Counted from the stretch's first letter, positions 43,659 to 52,467 are shown. The stretch is DNA of 64,000 nucleotides from CAVWNR01 sp963756525 (GCA_963756525.1 CAVWNR010000002.1:124001-188000), one strand, 5' to 3'. Program-made: numbers and translations. Notes: a model not told the origin generated them from the sequence alone.

Positions 43659-44627
43659 ATGCCGGTGAACCGGGGCCGCCTCGCCGCTGCCGTGCTCGCC
43701 GTCGGTGCGATCACGCTCGCCGGCTGCGGCAGCGCACACCGGGTAGGCGCCTCGGCGGCACCCAGCCCGGCGGACACGCCGCCCGCCGCCTCGACCGTCT
43801 CGTCGTCAGCGACCGCCGCGAGGACGGTCACCCAGCCGCCCACGCATCCGCGCGCCCCGACGACGGCACGCGCGGCCACCCCGACCCAAGCAACGACGCC
43901 ACCCCACACCCGAATCCCGACACCCGGCCGGACGCCCACGCGCACGTACCTGCCGCCGCCGGTGACAGTGACCGGACAGCCACTCGTCGTCCTCAACCCG
44001 GGGCACAACGGCGGGAACGCCGCGGCAGCGAGCGAGATCGCGCGGCCCGTGCCCTCGGGCTTCGGCCAGACCCGCGCGTGCGACACGACCGGTACCGAGA
44101 CAGACGCGGGCTACCCCGAGCACGCCTTCAACTGGGACGTCGCCCTCCGCGTGCGCGCGATCCTCTCCGCGCATGGCGTACGCGTGCTGCTGACGAGGCA
44201 GAACGACACCGGAGTCGGGCCGTGCATCGACGCCCGCTCGGCGATCGGCAACTACCCGCAGGTGGCGGCGGCGTTCGTCTCCATCCACGCCGACGGTGCG
44301 CCGGAGTCGGGGCACGGATTCCACATCTGCGAGGACGCGCTGCAGCCGGCCGGGCCGGCCGTCGCCGCGCAGTCGCACCGGCTCACCGTGGACGTCCACG
44401 ACGCACTCGTCCCCTCGTCCGGGCTGGTCCCGTCGACGTACCTGGGCAACGACGGCTACGACCCGCGCACCGACTTCGCCGGGCTGAACCTGGCTCGTGG
44501 GCCGGCCACGTTCATCGAGCTGGGCAACATGCGCAACCCCGGCGATGCCGCGCTGCAGTCGTCGCCGGGCGGGCGGCAGCAGATCGCCGACTCGATCGCC
44601 GCGGGAATCCTCGCGTTCGTCGCCTGA
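43659..44627 (+). CDS. N-acetylmuramoyl-L-alanine amidase lipoprotein
   Basis: 322 residues. A signal peptide ends in the lipobox LAGCGS, so the mature protein should be lipid-anchored. A Thr/Pro/Ala-rich linker of about 90 residues leads to an Amidase_3 domain with LVVLNPGHNGGN (zinc His), VRVLLTRQND, FVSIHADGAPESGHGFHI, and the glutamate in FIELGNMRNPGDA. It would cleave the stem peptide from peptidoglycan. It lies on the opposite strand between ybaB and dnaX, which are usually adjacent. Confidence 0.88.
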   Translation: MPVNRGRLAAAVLAVGAITLAGCGSAHRVGASAAPSPADTPPAASTVSSSATAARTVTQPPTHPRAPTTARAATPTQATTPPHTRIPTPGRTPTRTYLPPPVTVTGQPLVVLNPGHNGGNAAAASEIARPVPSGFGQTRACDTTGTETDAGYPEHAFNWDVALRVRAILSAHGVRVLLTRQNDTGVGPCIDARSAIGNYPQVAAAFVSIHADGAPESGHGFHICEDALQPAGPAVAAQSHRLTVDVHDALVPSSGLVPSTYLGNDGYDPRTDFAGLNLARGPATFIELGNMRNPGDAALQSSPGGRQQIADSIAAGILAFVA

Positions 44628-44644
44628 CCACCTGGCGATCGCGA

Positions 44645-46387
44645 TCAGGTGTCGTCGACGGGACGCGCGCCGAGCGTCGTTTCCAGCAGACGAAGGGCCT
44701 CCGCCTCGGGGTCCGCGCCGGAGCGTGCGGCGGTGCCTGCATCGTCACTGTCGTCGCGCGGATCGGGCTGCGCTGCGGCGTCAGGTGCGGCCGGGCGCTG
44801 CTGCCCGGAGCGGGGCGCGCCACCGTTCGCCGGGGCGATAACGACGCGCCACGAGCCGCCGACGACCTTGCTGAACGCATCACCGATCAGCGAAACGTTG
44901 CGATCCTCGGCGATGCGTCTGGCCAGGCTCGGCGAGACCGCGATGGTGACCTCGTCTGCTGCCACGTCGACGATCTGCGAGCCGTCGAGCATCGCCCAGG
45001 TCGTCTTGCTGGAGCCTTTCACGATGTCCAGCACCTCGGGCCAGAGGCGGCGCAGCGCGGTGGCGTCCATGGCACCGGACGGACGCGGCTCGTTCGTCGG
45101 TGCCGCGGGTGGCGGCTCGGCCGAAGGATCGGACGCCGTGGCCACGGCAGCCTTCGGCTTCGGCGCCTTGCGTGGCGTCGGCTCGGATCGCGCATCCGGC
45201 GTCCCGGCCGCGTCCTGGGCGATCGACTGGCGGCGCTCGAGTCGTTCGATGCGCTGCAGCAACGCTGCGGAGTCCGCGCTGGCGTCGGGAAGCTGCATCC
45301 GGGCACAGAGCAGTTCCAGCACCAGCCGGGACGACGTCGTGCCACGCATCTCGATCAAGGCAGCGTGCACGATCTCCGCGAAGCGGGTCAGGGTGGCGAC
45401 GCCGAGCCGGGACGCCTGGTCGGCCATCAGCGTGAGCTGGTCGGCGGGGGCGTCGATCAGCCCGCGCGTTCCCGCGTCGGGCACCGCGTCGAGGAGGATC
45501 AGGTCGCGGAAGCGGTCGAGCAGGTCGGCCGCGAACCGCCGCGGGTCGTGCCCGGCCTCGACCACGCGGTCGACCGTGCCGTAGACGCTCGCGGCGTCGC
45601 CGGCGGCCAGCGCGTCGACCATGTCATCGAGCAGCGCCGAGTCGGTGACGCCCAGCAGCCCGACCGCCCGCTCGTAGGTCACCCCGGCGGCGCCCGCGCC
45701 GGCGATCAGCTGGTCGAGCAACGACAGCGCGTCGCGGGCGCTGCCGCCGCCCGCCCGCACGACCAGCGGCAGCACCGCGGGCTCGACGTCGATCTGTTCC
45801 GCGGCGCAGATCCGCTCCAGGTGCTGACGCATGACACCGGGCGGGATGAGCCGGAACGGGTAGTGGTGGGTGCGCGAGCGGATCGTCTGCAGCACCTTGT
45901 CCGGCTCGGTGGTGGCGAAGACGAAGACCAGGAAGTCGGGCGGCTCCTCGATCAGCTTGAGCAGGGCGTTGAAGCCCTGCGTGGTGACCATGTGCGCCTC
46001 GTCGATGATGTAGACCTTGTACCGGTCGCGCACCGGCGCGTAGAACGCCCGCTCGCGCAGGTCGCGGGCGTCGTCGACCCCGCCGTGACTCGCGGCGTCG
46101 ATCTCGATGACGTCGATGGAGCCGGGGCCGTTCGGGGCCAGCTCGAGGCAAGACGCGCACTGCCCGCACGGCGTCGGAGTCGGCCCTTTCACACAGTTCA
46201 GCGAGCGGGCCAGGATACGTGCGCTGGAGGTCTTGCCGCAGCCGCGCGGCCCGCTGAACAGGTAGGCGTGGTTGATCCGCCCGGCTGCCAGTGCGGCAGT
46301 CAGCGGGGCGGTGACGTGGTCCTGGCCGATCACCTCGGCGAAGCTCGCCGACCGGTACTTGCGATACAGCGCCAGGTTGCCAGCCAC
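44645..46387 (-). CDS. dnaX: DNA polymerase III gamma/tau subunit
   Basis: 580 residues. The AAA+ clamp-loader core has Walker A GPRGCGKTS, a zinc module (CVKGPTPTPCGQCASC), the Walker B segment KVYIIDEAHMV, and the sensor region SRTHHYPFRLI. The C-terminal region (Pro/Ala linker, then a conserved domain around LRRLWPEVLDIV) is typical of the full-length tau-like form in actinobacteria. GTG at 46387 is used as start. No obvious frameshifting heptamer was noted. Confidence 0.94.
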   Translation of the reverse strand: MAGNLALYRKYRSASFAEVIGQDHVTAPLTAALAAGRINHAYLFSGPRGCGKTSSARILARSLNCVKGPTPTPCGQCASCLELAPNGPGSIDVIEIDAASHGGVDDARDLRERAFYAPVRDRYKVYIIDEAHMVTTQGFNALLKLIEEPPDFLVFVFATTEPDKVLQTIRSRTHHYPFRLIPPGVMRQHLERICAAEQIDVEPAVLPLVVRAGGGSARDALSLLDQLIAGAGAAGVTYERAVGLLGVTDSALLDDMVDALAAGDAASVYGTVDRVVEAGHDPRRFAADLLDRFRDLILLDAVPDAGTRGLIDAPADQLTLMADQASRLGVATLTRFAEIVHAALIEMRGTTSSRLVLELLCARMQLPDASADSAALLQRIERLERRQSIAQDAAGTPDARSEPTPRKAPKPKAAVATASDPSAEPPPAAPTNEPRPSGAMDATALRRLWPEVLDIVKGSSKTTWAMLDGSQIVDVAADEVTIAVSPSLARRIAEDRNVSLIGDAFSKVVGGSWRVVIAPANGGAPRSGQQRPAAPDAAAQPDPRDDSDDAGTAARSGADPEAEALRLLETTLGARPVDDT

Positions 46388-46453
46388 CCGTACAACCTAG
46401 GCCAGACCACCGACGCGGGCTGCTCCGCGTTCCACCCGCTCTAGACGTGCTAG

Positions 46454-46477
46454 TTAGGCTCGCCTAACCTAAGTCGA
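46454..46477 (+). promoter_or_regulatory. IdeR/DmdR-type iron box overlapping a leaderless promoter
   Basis: TTAGGCTCGCCTAA (46454-46467) is a perfect inverted repeat of the actinobacterial iron-box type and continues into CCTAAG. TAACCT (46465-46470) can serve as -10, exactly 7 nt before the GTG of the iron-uptake gene. Binding of iron-loaded IdeR/DmdR here would block transcription when iron is plentiful. Confidence 0.7.
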
Positions 46478-48523
46478 GTGTCCTGGTCCTTGATCGCTGC
46501 GAACCTGCTCATCGGGCTGCGTGAGGGCCTCGAGGCGGGGCTGGTTGTCACCATCCTCATCGGCGCTGTTCGCAAGTTGGCCCCGGAGCGCTCGCTCACC
46601 GGCGTGTGGGTCGGTGTGGCGTCCGCGATCGCGATCAGCCTCTCGTTCGGCGCCGTGCTTACCTTCACCCGCGCCGAGCTCACACCGCGCGCGCAGGAGA
46701 TCTTCGGCGGCGTCACCAGCCTGCTCGCCGTCGTCCTGGTCACGTCCATGATCTTCTGGATGCGCCGTGCGGCCCGTGGCGTCGCCGGCGAGCTGCGCGG
46801 CAAGGTGGGCCGGGCACTGGCCGCCGGCGGCCCGGCGCTGGCCATCACCGCATTCGTGGCCGTCGCCCGGGAGGGGCTGGAGACGGCGCTGTTCGTCTGG
46901 ACGAACGCCCAGGCCGCAGGCGCCACCCGGGCGCCGCTGATCGGCGCGCTGATCGGCCTGCTGCTCGCCGCGCTGATCTGCGCCGGCCTCTACCGGCGGG
47001 TGCTGCGGATCAACCTGGGCCGCTTCTTCACCTGGACGGGCGGCATTCTGCTGTTCATCGTCGCCGGCGTCCTCGCCTACGGCATCGGCGACGTGCAGGA
47101 CGCCGGCCTGCTGCCCGGCCGCACCAACGCCGCTTTCGACGTCAGCGCCCACGTGCCGAACGGCAGCTGGTGGTCAGAAGCGATTCGCGGCATCAGCAAC
47201 CTGGACACCCGGATGACGTGGCTGCAGGTCGTCGCGTACGCCGGCTACCTCGCGGTGACGCTGCCGCTCTTCTTGCGGCGCGATCGGCCCGCCCAGCCCG
47301 CGCCGGCCGCCCAGCCCGCGCCGGCACCGGGCGCCACGCCCACGCCGCAGCCGCGTGCCACGACCAGCCGGACACGCTTGGTGGCCGCGACGGTGGTGAT
47401 CACCCTGCCGGTCGCAATCGCCGCGGTGTGGGTGGCCGCCGACCGGCAGGACAAGACCGCGGGCGGCATCGCGCTCACCGTCACCGCCGAGGAGTGCGCC
47501 GCCGGCTGGACCGCCCCGAAGGCCGGTCACATCACCTACCAGATCACCAACTCGTCGGGGCACGCCGTCGACGTCGAACTGGTGCAGAGCGCGTCCAAGG
47601 CGGTGATCGCCGAGATCGAGGTGCTCGGGCCAGGCACCACCCGTCCGCTACCGGTGAGCCTGGGCGCGGGCGAGGTCGGCTGGCAGTGCATCTACGACGG
47701 CGCGCCGGCGCGGTCGTCGGCCAGCCTCGCGGTGCAGGGTGCGAGCGATGCGCCCGATACGACCACCGCCCTCGCCCGGACCACGGAGGCTGACCTGGCG
47801 CCGGTGCTGGTGAAGTACCGGGCGTTCGTCGGCCAGCAGCTCGCGCTGCTCGAGACGCGGGTCGCGACGCTGCAGACCACCCTGGCCGGCGGCGACCGGG
47901 CCGCCGCGCAGCGCGACTGGCTCACCGCCCACCTCACCTACCACCGCATCGGCGCGGCGTACGACGCGTTCGGGGCGGCCGGCGACGACGTGGACGGGCT
48001 GGCGCAAGGCCTGCCGCGCGGCACGTCCGACGACGGTTTCGTCGGCTTCCACAAGATCGAGCTGGATCTGTGGTCGGGACGGGCGTTGCCCGCGATCGTC
48101 CCCGAGGTTGCCGCGCTGGGCAAGGCCGTCCACAACCTCGAGGCCAAGCTGGCCGAGTTCACCTTCGACGCCAACGACGTGACCATCCGCGCGCACGAGA
48201 TCCTCGAGGACACCCTGCGCTTCACGCTCACCGGCCAGGACGACTACGGCAGCGACTCGGGGTACGCAACCGCGCAGGCTGATCTTGACGGCGATCGCGA
48301 GCTCGTCCGGCTCCTTGCCCCGTTGCTCGAGCAGCGCAGCCCGGGGCTCACCAAGGCGGTCTACCCGGACATGGACCGGTTGCATGCCGCGCTCGTCGCC
48401 GCCGGGCCGGTCGGCGTTGGCAAGGCGCCGCTCACGCTGCGGCAGCGGGTGGACGCGGCCACCGGCCAGCTGCTCGAAGACCTCGCCGCCGTCCCAGACC
48501 TGCTCGAGATCCGGGCGAACTAG
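46478..48523 (+). CDS. efeU: EfeU-EfeO fusion: iron permease with periplasmic iron-binding domain
   Basis: 681 residues. The N-terminal part (about 1-265) is an FTR1/EfeU permease with the two REGLE iron-transport motifs at residues 15-19 and 131-135. A Pro/Ala linker and another membrane helix (LVAATVVITLPVAIAAVWVA) lead to a cupredoxin-like domain (GGIALTVTAEECAAGW) and then an EfeO/M75 domain with the HxxE-type metal site in FVGFHKIELDLW. EfeU and EfeO are usually separate proteins; here they are one. With EfeB next, this is a complete EfeUOB ferrous/haem-iron uptake system. Control by the iron box is likely. Confidence 0.88.
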   Translation: MSWSLIAANLLIGLREGLEAGLVVTILIGAVRKLAPERSLTGVWVGVASAIAISLSFGAVLTFTRAELTPRAQEIFGGVTSLLAVVLVTSMIFWMRRAARGVAGELRGKVGRALAAGGPALAITAFVAVAREGLETALFVWTNAQAAGATRAPLIGALIGLLLAALICAGLYRRVLRINLGRFFTWTGGILLFIVAGVLAYGIGDVQDAGLLPGRTNAAFDVSAHVPNGSWWSEAIRGISNLDTRMTWLQVVAYAGYLAVTLPLFLRRDRPAQPAPAAQPAPAPGATPTPQPRATTSRTRLVAATVVITLPVAIAAVWVAADRQDKTAGGIALTVTAEECAAGWTAPKAGHITYQITNSSGHAVDVELVQSASKAVIAEIEVLGPGTTRPLPVSLGAGEVGWQCIYDGAPARSSASLAVQGASDAPDTTTALARTTEADLAPVLVKYRAFVGQQLALLETRVATLQTTLAGGDRAAAQRDWLTAHLTYHRIGAAYDAFGAAGDDVDGLAQGLPRGTSDDGFVGFHKIELDLWSGRALPAIVPEVAALGKAVHNLEAKLAEFTFDANDVTIRAHEILEDTLRFTLTGQDDYGSDSGYATAQADLDGDRELVRLLAPLLEQRSPGLTKAVYPDMDRLHAALVAAGPVGVGKAPLTLRQRVDAATGQLLEDLAAVPDLLEIRAN

Positions 48524-48530
48524 GAGCACC

Positions 48531-49754
48531 GTGGACCGCCGTTCTTTTCTCAAAGGAGTGGGCGCCGGCGTCGTCGGCAGCGCCGTCGCCGCCGGTGTGC
48601 CGCTGGCTGCGAGCGGCGCGCCCGCGTCAGCCGCCACCACGTCGGCGGACGGCAGGCTGCCCGCGGTGCCGTTCCACGGCGTGCATCAGGCGGGGATCCT
48701 GGACCCGGCACCGCCCGCTGCGACGTTCGCCGCCTTCGACGTCACCGCTCCCAACCGCGCCGGGTTGGTCGACACGCTGAAGTCGATCACCGATATCGCC
48801 CGGCGGGCCACCGCCGGCGGAGCGCTCCCCGATCCGGGCATCGGCGCGCCACCCACGGACAACTCGGTGCTCGGCCCGGACGCGCCGGCCGACGGGCTGA
48901 CGGTCACCGTGGGCGTCGGCGCGTCGCTCTTCGACGAGCGGTTCGGGCTGGTGTCGCGCAAGCCGAAGCGGCTGGTGCCGATGCGGACGTTCGCCAACGA
49001 CAACCTCGACCCGGCGCAGACGCACGGCGACTTGGTCCTACAAATCTGCGCCGGCCATAGCGACACGGTGCTGCGCGCGCTGCGGCTGATCGCCAAGCAC
49101 ACCCGGGGCGCCATGCAGTTGCGCTACCGGATCGACGGGTTCGCCTCGCCGCCCGCGCCGACCGGCACGCCACGCAACCTGCTCGGCTTCAAGGACGGGA
49201 TCGCGAATCCGTCCGTCACCGAATCCGATGTGGCGCGCCGGCTGCTCTGGGCCGGCCCGGACGAGCCGGCCTGGGCGGCTGGTGGCACGTATCACGTCAT
49301 GCGGATCATCCGGATGTTCGTCGAGTTCTGGGACCGCGTCTCGCTCAACGAGCAGGAGTTGATGATCGGCCGGCGGCGGGACAGCGGGGCGCCGCTCTCG
49401 GGTAGCACCGAGTCGGATACCCCGCAGTACCAGGGCGACCCGGCCGGCAAGGTGATTCCGCTGGACGCGCACATCCGGCTGGCCAACCCGCGCACGTCCA
49501 GCAGCGAGCAGCACCGGATCTTCCGCCGCGGGTACAACTACGACCGCGGCATCGACCTCAACGGCAACCTCGACATGGGCCTGGTGTTCAACTGCTTCCA
49601 GCAGGACGTGAAGCGGCAGTTCGAGGTGACGCAGACCCGGCTCATCGACGAGCCGCTGGTCGACTACATCTCGCCGGTCGGCGGCGGATACTTCTTCACC
49701 CTGCCCGGTGTCCGCGACCGGTCGGACTGGTACGCCCGCGCCCTGCTGAGCTGA
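48531..49754 (+). CDS. efeB: EfeB-type DyP peroxidase
   Basis: 407 residues. The N-terminal RRSFLKGVGAG motif and hydrophobic stretch form a Tat signal, so the haem enzyme is exported folded. The DyP signature NLLGFKDGIANP contains the catalytic Asp, and the distal/proximal regions (SEQHRIFRRGYNY) match the family. EfeB oxidises ferrous iron or works on haem before uptake by EfeUO. The GTG at 48531 follows AGGAG; the gene starts 7 nt after the fusion gene. Confidence 0.92.
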   Translation: MDRRSFLKGVGAGVVGSAVAAGVPLAASGAPASAATTSADGRLPAVPFHGVHQAGILDPAPPAATFAAFDVTAPNRAGLVDTLKSITDIARRATAGGALPDPGIGAPPTDNSVLGPDAPADGLTVTVGVGASLFDERFGLVSRKPKRLVPMRTFANDNLDPAQTHGDLVLQICAGHSDTVLRALRLIAKHTRGAMQLRYRIDGFASPPAPTGTPRNLLGFKDGIANPSVTESDVARRLLWAGPDEPAWAAGGTYHVMRIIRMFVEFWDRVSLNEQELMIGRRRDSGAPLSGSTESDTPQYQGDPAGKVIPLDAHIRLANPRTSSSEQHRIFRRGYNYDRGIDLNGNLDMGLVFNCFQQDVKRQFEVTQTRLIDEPLVDYISPVGGGYFFTLPGVRDRSDWYARALLS

Positions 49755-49788
49755 GCCCGCTCCGGCCGCCCTCCCCCGCACGCCGGCT

Positions 49789-49837
49789 GTTGATGTTGGA
49801 CTCGTGGCTGATATTCGACCACGAGTCCAACATCAAC
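49789..49837 (+). repeat. 49-bp dispersed palindrome, copy 4
   Basis: An intact copy in the same orientation as copies 1 and 3. The 19-bp arms are perfectly complementary, and a T-to-C change in the left arm (GGACTCGTGG) is matched by the complementary change in the right arm (CCACGAGTCC). It lies between efeB and the SRP RNA. Confidence 0.85.
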
Positions 49838-49849
49838 AGCGGGTAGGAG

Positions 49850-49940
49850 GGACCCCTCGCGCACCCGCCAGAGCCTGCTTATCCTTGCTGCCTTCCGGCC
49901 CTGGGGAGGTTCACAGGGTGAGCGCCGCACGAGGGGTCGG
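49850..49940 (-). ncRNA. ffs: Signal recognition particle RNA, small bacterial type
   Basis: On the minus strand the sequence contains the conserved SRP apical-loop motif GGGCCGGAAGGCAGCAAGG, with the preceding GTGAACC, and the ends GACCCCTC/GAGGGGTC pair to close the hairpin. The length of about 90 nt fits the small SRP RNA of actinobacteria. It would bind Ffh for membrane-protein targeting. Confidence 0.9.
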
Positions 49941-49992
49941 CCGCCGAGTCTACGTGACGGCGCCGGCTCGACCGTCCCGTATCCTGTCCGGC

Positions 49993-50080
49993 GGAGGATT
50001 CGCCTAGTGGCCTAGGGCGCACGATTGGAAATCGTGTTGGGGGAGACCCCTCGCGGGTTCAAATCCCGCATCCTCCGCCA
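49993..50080 (+). tRNA. tRNA-Ser(GGA)
   Basis: A complete type II tRNA with acceptor stem GGAGGAT/ATCCTCC, anticodon stem-loop CACGATTGGAAATCGTG (anticodon GGA), a long variable arm, T-arm GCGGGTTCAAATCCCGC, and an encoded CCA at 50078-50080. Anticodon GGA reads UCC/UCU serine codons. Confidence 0.95.
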
Positions 50081-50123
50081 GCGGCATCGCCCCGGCGATC
50101 TGATGACATCCCCGGACAGCACT

Positions 50124-50155
50124 GGAGGCGGTGCGCCCCCGATAGCACCGCCTCC
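50124..50155 (+). terminator. Strong stem-loop after tRNA-Ser
   Basis: An 11-bp perfect stem, GGAGGCGGTGC/GCACCGCCTCC, with a 10-nt loop begins 43 nt after the tRNA. There is no U-run, but GC-rich hairpins without one often act as terminators in high-GC actinobacteria. Confidence 0.5.
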
Positions 50156-50341
50156 GCCCGGAACGCTAACACAGAAGTATCTAGAAGCTCAAGCGACCGA
50201 AGCGCAGAGAATTCAGCCGGTCGCTGGCTGATCATGGATGCACACGTTACTCAGCGAGATCGCCCTGAAAATAAAGGAACTTCGCGTCGGCCGATAGCAT
50301 GCAGCACGGAAGGTAGTTGACGCGCTATACCGGTCCAAGTA

Positions 50342-50356
50342 GTTTGATGTTCAAAC
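50342..50356. promoter_or_regulatory. Probable MarR-type operator
   Basis: GTTTGA-TGT-TCAAAC is a perfect 6-3-6 inverted repeat 33 nt before the start of a MarR-family gene. This shape and position are usual for autoregulation by MarR proteins. Confidence 0.55.
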
Positions 50357-50388
50357 GAGTGGCTACCTGGTGGAGGTACCCGGTTACG

Positions 50389-50835
50389 ATGAGCGATGGC
50401 GAAGGCTCGGTAGCGCGGATCTCCGAGGCGATCCGCGTCCTCGTCCTCGGCGCCGAGCACTACCGCCAGGGGCTCGCCGGCCAGCTCGGCATCGGCACGT
50501 CCGAGATCATCGCGCTCGGTTACCTGCACTTCGACGGCCCGCTCACGCCGCGTGAGATCGCCGACCGGCTGCACCTCACCTCGGGCAGCGTCACGGCGCT
50601 GATCGACCGGCTGGTGCACGCCGGGTTCGTCAGCCGCCAGCAGCACCCCGACGACCGGCGTCGCCAGGTGGTGCGTGCCGCGCCGTCCGGGCAGCACGCG
50701 ACCCAGTGGGTGTACGAGCAGCTCGACACCGTGGTCGGCGAGGCGTTGGCGGGCTTCGACGAACTCGACCGGGTGCGCTTGGCGGCGTTCTTGCACCACC
50801 TGGGCGCCGTCTTCACCCAGCGGGCGTCTGCCTGA
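50389..50835 (+). CDS. MarR-family transcriptional regulator
   Basis: 148 residues. The winged helix-turn-helix is LTPREIADRLHLTSGSVTALIDRLVHAGFVSRQQHPDDRRRQVV, flanked by the dimerisation helices. It probably represses its own gene through the 50342-50356 repeat. The ATG at 50389 gives the normal length; upstream in-frame codons would run through the operator. Its regulon is unknown; the next gene, a lipid methyltransferase, is a candidate. The 176 nt after it show a hydrophobic fragment split between frames but no intact gene. Confidence 0.85.
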   Translation: MSDGEGSVARISEAIRVLVLGAEHYRQGLAGQLGIGTSEIIALGYLHFDGPLTPREIADRLHLTSGSVTALIDRLVHAGFVSRQQHPDDRRRQVVRAAPSGQHATQWVYEQLDTVVGEALAGFDELDRVRLAAFLHHLGAVFTQRASA

Positions 50836-51011
50836 GCCAACCGTCACTCGCTTGGACCACGGCCCGGGCGCCCGTCCCGCTGCTCGCCCGCGTCACTGGG
50901 ACGTGGTGCTCACCGTGGCTGCCGGCGGCGTGGCCTGGTCGCCGGGATCGCCGCTGCGGCGCTCGGCTGGTGGGTCGGCCAGGCGCTGTGGTGACGGTGT
51001 AGAACGATCAC

Positions 51012-52295
51012 ATGAGCGCTGCCGACGTGCTGCACCCGCTTGCGCGGACCATCGTCTCGGATGCGCTGCCGATCCGGCTGCGGTGCTGGGACGGGAGCGT
51101 GGCGGGTCCGGACGCGGCGCCGGTCAAGCTGACGATCAACCGCCGGCGCGCGCTGCGCCGGCTGCTCTGGTCGCCGAACGAGCTGGGCCTCGCCCGCGCG
51201 TACGTGTCCGGGGATGTCGACATCGACGGCGACCTGATCGCGACGCTTGCCGAGCTGGAGCGCGCGGGCGACCCGGCCCGCGGCGCGGGCGTGCACGTCG
51301 ACGCCTCCACCGGTCCTGCTGCGTTGAAGGCCGCGCTGCGGCTGGGAATCATCGGACCGCCGCCGCGGCCGCCGGCCGAAGAGATCCGCCTGGGAGGCCA
51401 TCGTCACTCGAAGAATCGCGACGCCCGGGCGATTGCTCACCACTACGACGTCGGCAACGAGTTCTACGCGCTGGTGCTCGGCTCGACGATGACCTACTCG
51501 TGCGCGTACTGGGCGCAGGAGCCGGGTCCGTCGTTCACGCTCGACGAGGCGCAGCTGGCCAAGTGCGACCTCATCGCGCGCAAGCTGGATCTGCAGCCGG
51601 GCATGCGGTTGCTCGACGTGGGTTGTGGCTGGGGGACGTTCGTTCGGCATGCGGCGAGCAAGTACGGCGTCAGCGCGATCGGCATCACGCTGTCGCAGGC
51701 GCAGGCGGATCTCGCCCGCAAGCGGGTCGCCGAGGACGGCCTATCAGACCGGGTCGAGATCCGGGTGCAGGACTACCGCGACGTGCGCGACGGCCCGTAC
51801 GACGCGATCGCCAGCATCGGGATGGCCGAGCACGTCGGGCTGGACATGCTGCCGACCTACGCGGCGGAACTATTCGCGCTGCTGCGGCCCGGTGGGCGGT
51901 TGCTCAACCACGCGATCGCGCGCCGGCCGGGTCCCCGGGCGCACTTCCGCCGCACGTCGTTCATCGATCGCTACGTGTTTCCTGATGGGGAGCTGGTACC
52001 GCTCGGCGGCATGGTCGGCCTGATCGAGGACGCCGGCTTCGAGGTGCGCGATGTGGAGTCGCTGCGCGAGCATTACGCGCTGACGCTCCGCGCGTGGGTG
52101 GCGAACCTCGAGCGGAGCTGGGACTCGGCGCTGGCGCTGGTGAGCGCGGGCCGGGCCCGAGTGTGGCGGCTGTACATGGGCGGGTCCGCGCTCTCGTTCG
52201 AGGCCGGGCGGATCGGGGTGAACCAGGTGCTCGCCGTGAAGCGCCGGCCCGGGGGCGTGAGCGGCATGCCACGCACCCGCCCCGCCTACGGTTGA
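51012..52295 (+). CDS. Cyclopropane-fatty-acyl-phospholipid synthase family methyltransferase
   Basis: 427 residues. The N-terminal domain (about 1-125) is followed by the SAM-dependent core: AIAHHYDVGNEFYALVLGSTMTYSCAYW, the SAM motif MRLLDVGCGWGTFVRHAA, and IGMAEHVGLDMLPTYAAEL. These are the hallmarks of cyclopropane-fatty-acid and mycolic-type methyltransferases, which modify unsaturated acyl chains of phospholipids in the membrane. The specific product (cyclopropane or methyl branch) cannot be inferred. Confidence 0.88.
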   Translation: MSAADVLHPLARTIVSDALPIRLRCWDGSVAGPDAAPVKLTINRRRALRRLLWSPNELGLARAYVSGDVDIDGDLIATLAELERAGDPARGAGVHVDASTGPAALKAALRLGIIGPPPRPPAEEIRLGGHRHSKNRDARAIAHHYDVGNEFYALVLGSTMTYSCAYWAQEPGPSFTLDEAQLAKCDLIARKLDLQPGMRLLDVGCGWGTFVRHAASKYGVSAIGITLSQAQADLARKRVAEDGLSDRVEIRVQDYRDVRDGPYDAIASIGMAEHVGLDMLPTYAAELFALLRPGGRLLNHAIARRPGPRAHFRRTSFIDRYVFPDGELVPLGGMVGLIEDAGFEVRDVESLREHYALTLRAWVANLERSWDSALALVSAGRARVWRLYMGGSALSFEAGRIGVNQVLAVKRRPGGVSGMPRTRPAYG

Positions 52296-52467
52296 TCGGT
52301 CGTTAGCCGCCGCTGCGGTGTTCGCTCGGGTTAAAAAGCGGCAGCGACGAGGAGTTGGTCTTGTGCGCGGGCGCCGCTGCTTTCTCGCGACGCGCTCGTG
52401 CTGCGGTACCGTTGGGCTCATTCTCGGCAGAGATTCGCCTTATCCGGTCGGGCAAATCTCTTGTTCT

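Larger units (their letters stand above)
50081..50388. other. Gap between tRNA-Ser and the marR-type gene
   Basis: This 308-nt stretch is less GC-rich than the surroundings, especially after 50160. It holds the stem-loop at 50124-50155 and the inverted repeat at 50342-50356. A 42-codon frame from 50103 overlaps the stem-loop and is not convincing. I see no copy of the tRNA 3' end that would mark an integration site. Confidence 0.4.

Noticed and set aside
41544..44627. A 1027-codon + strand frame ending in the amidase
   Set aside because: It is antisense to three well-recognised genes; the lipoprotein signal at 43659 is the true start.
50103..50231. A 42-codon frame after tRNA-Ser as a gene
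   Set aside because: It overlaps the strong stem-loop, is Pro/Gly-rich at the start, lacks a clear ribosome-binding site and resembles nothing known to me.
50081..50388. A phage or island attachment site at tRNA-Ser
   Set aside because: I found no second copy of the tRNA 3' end and no integrase in the window.
50836..51011. A small membrane-protein gene between marR and the methyltransferase gene
   Set aside because: Hydrophobic stretches exist but lie in different frames, so no intact frame supports it; it could be a decayed gene.
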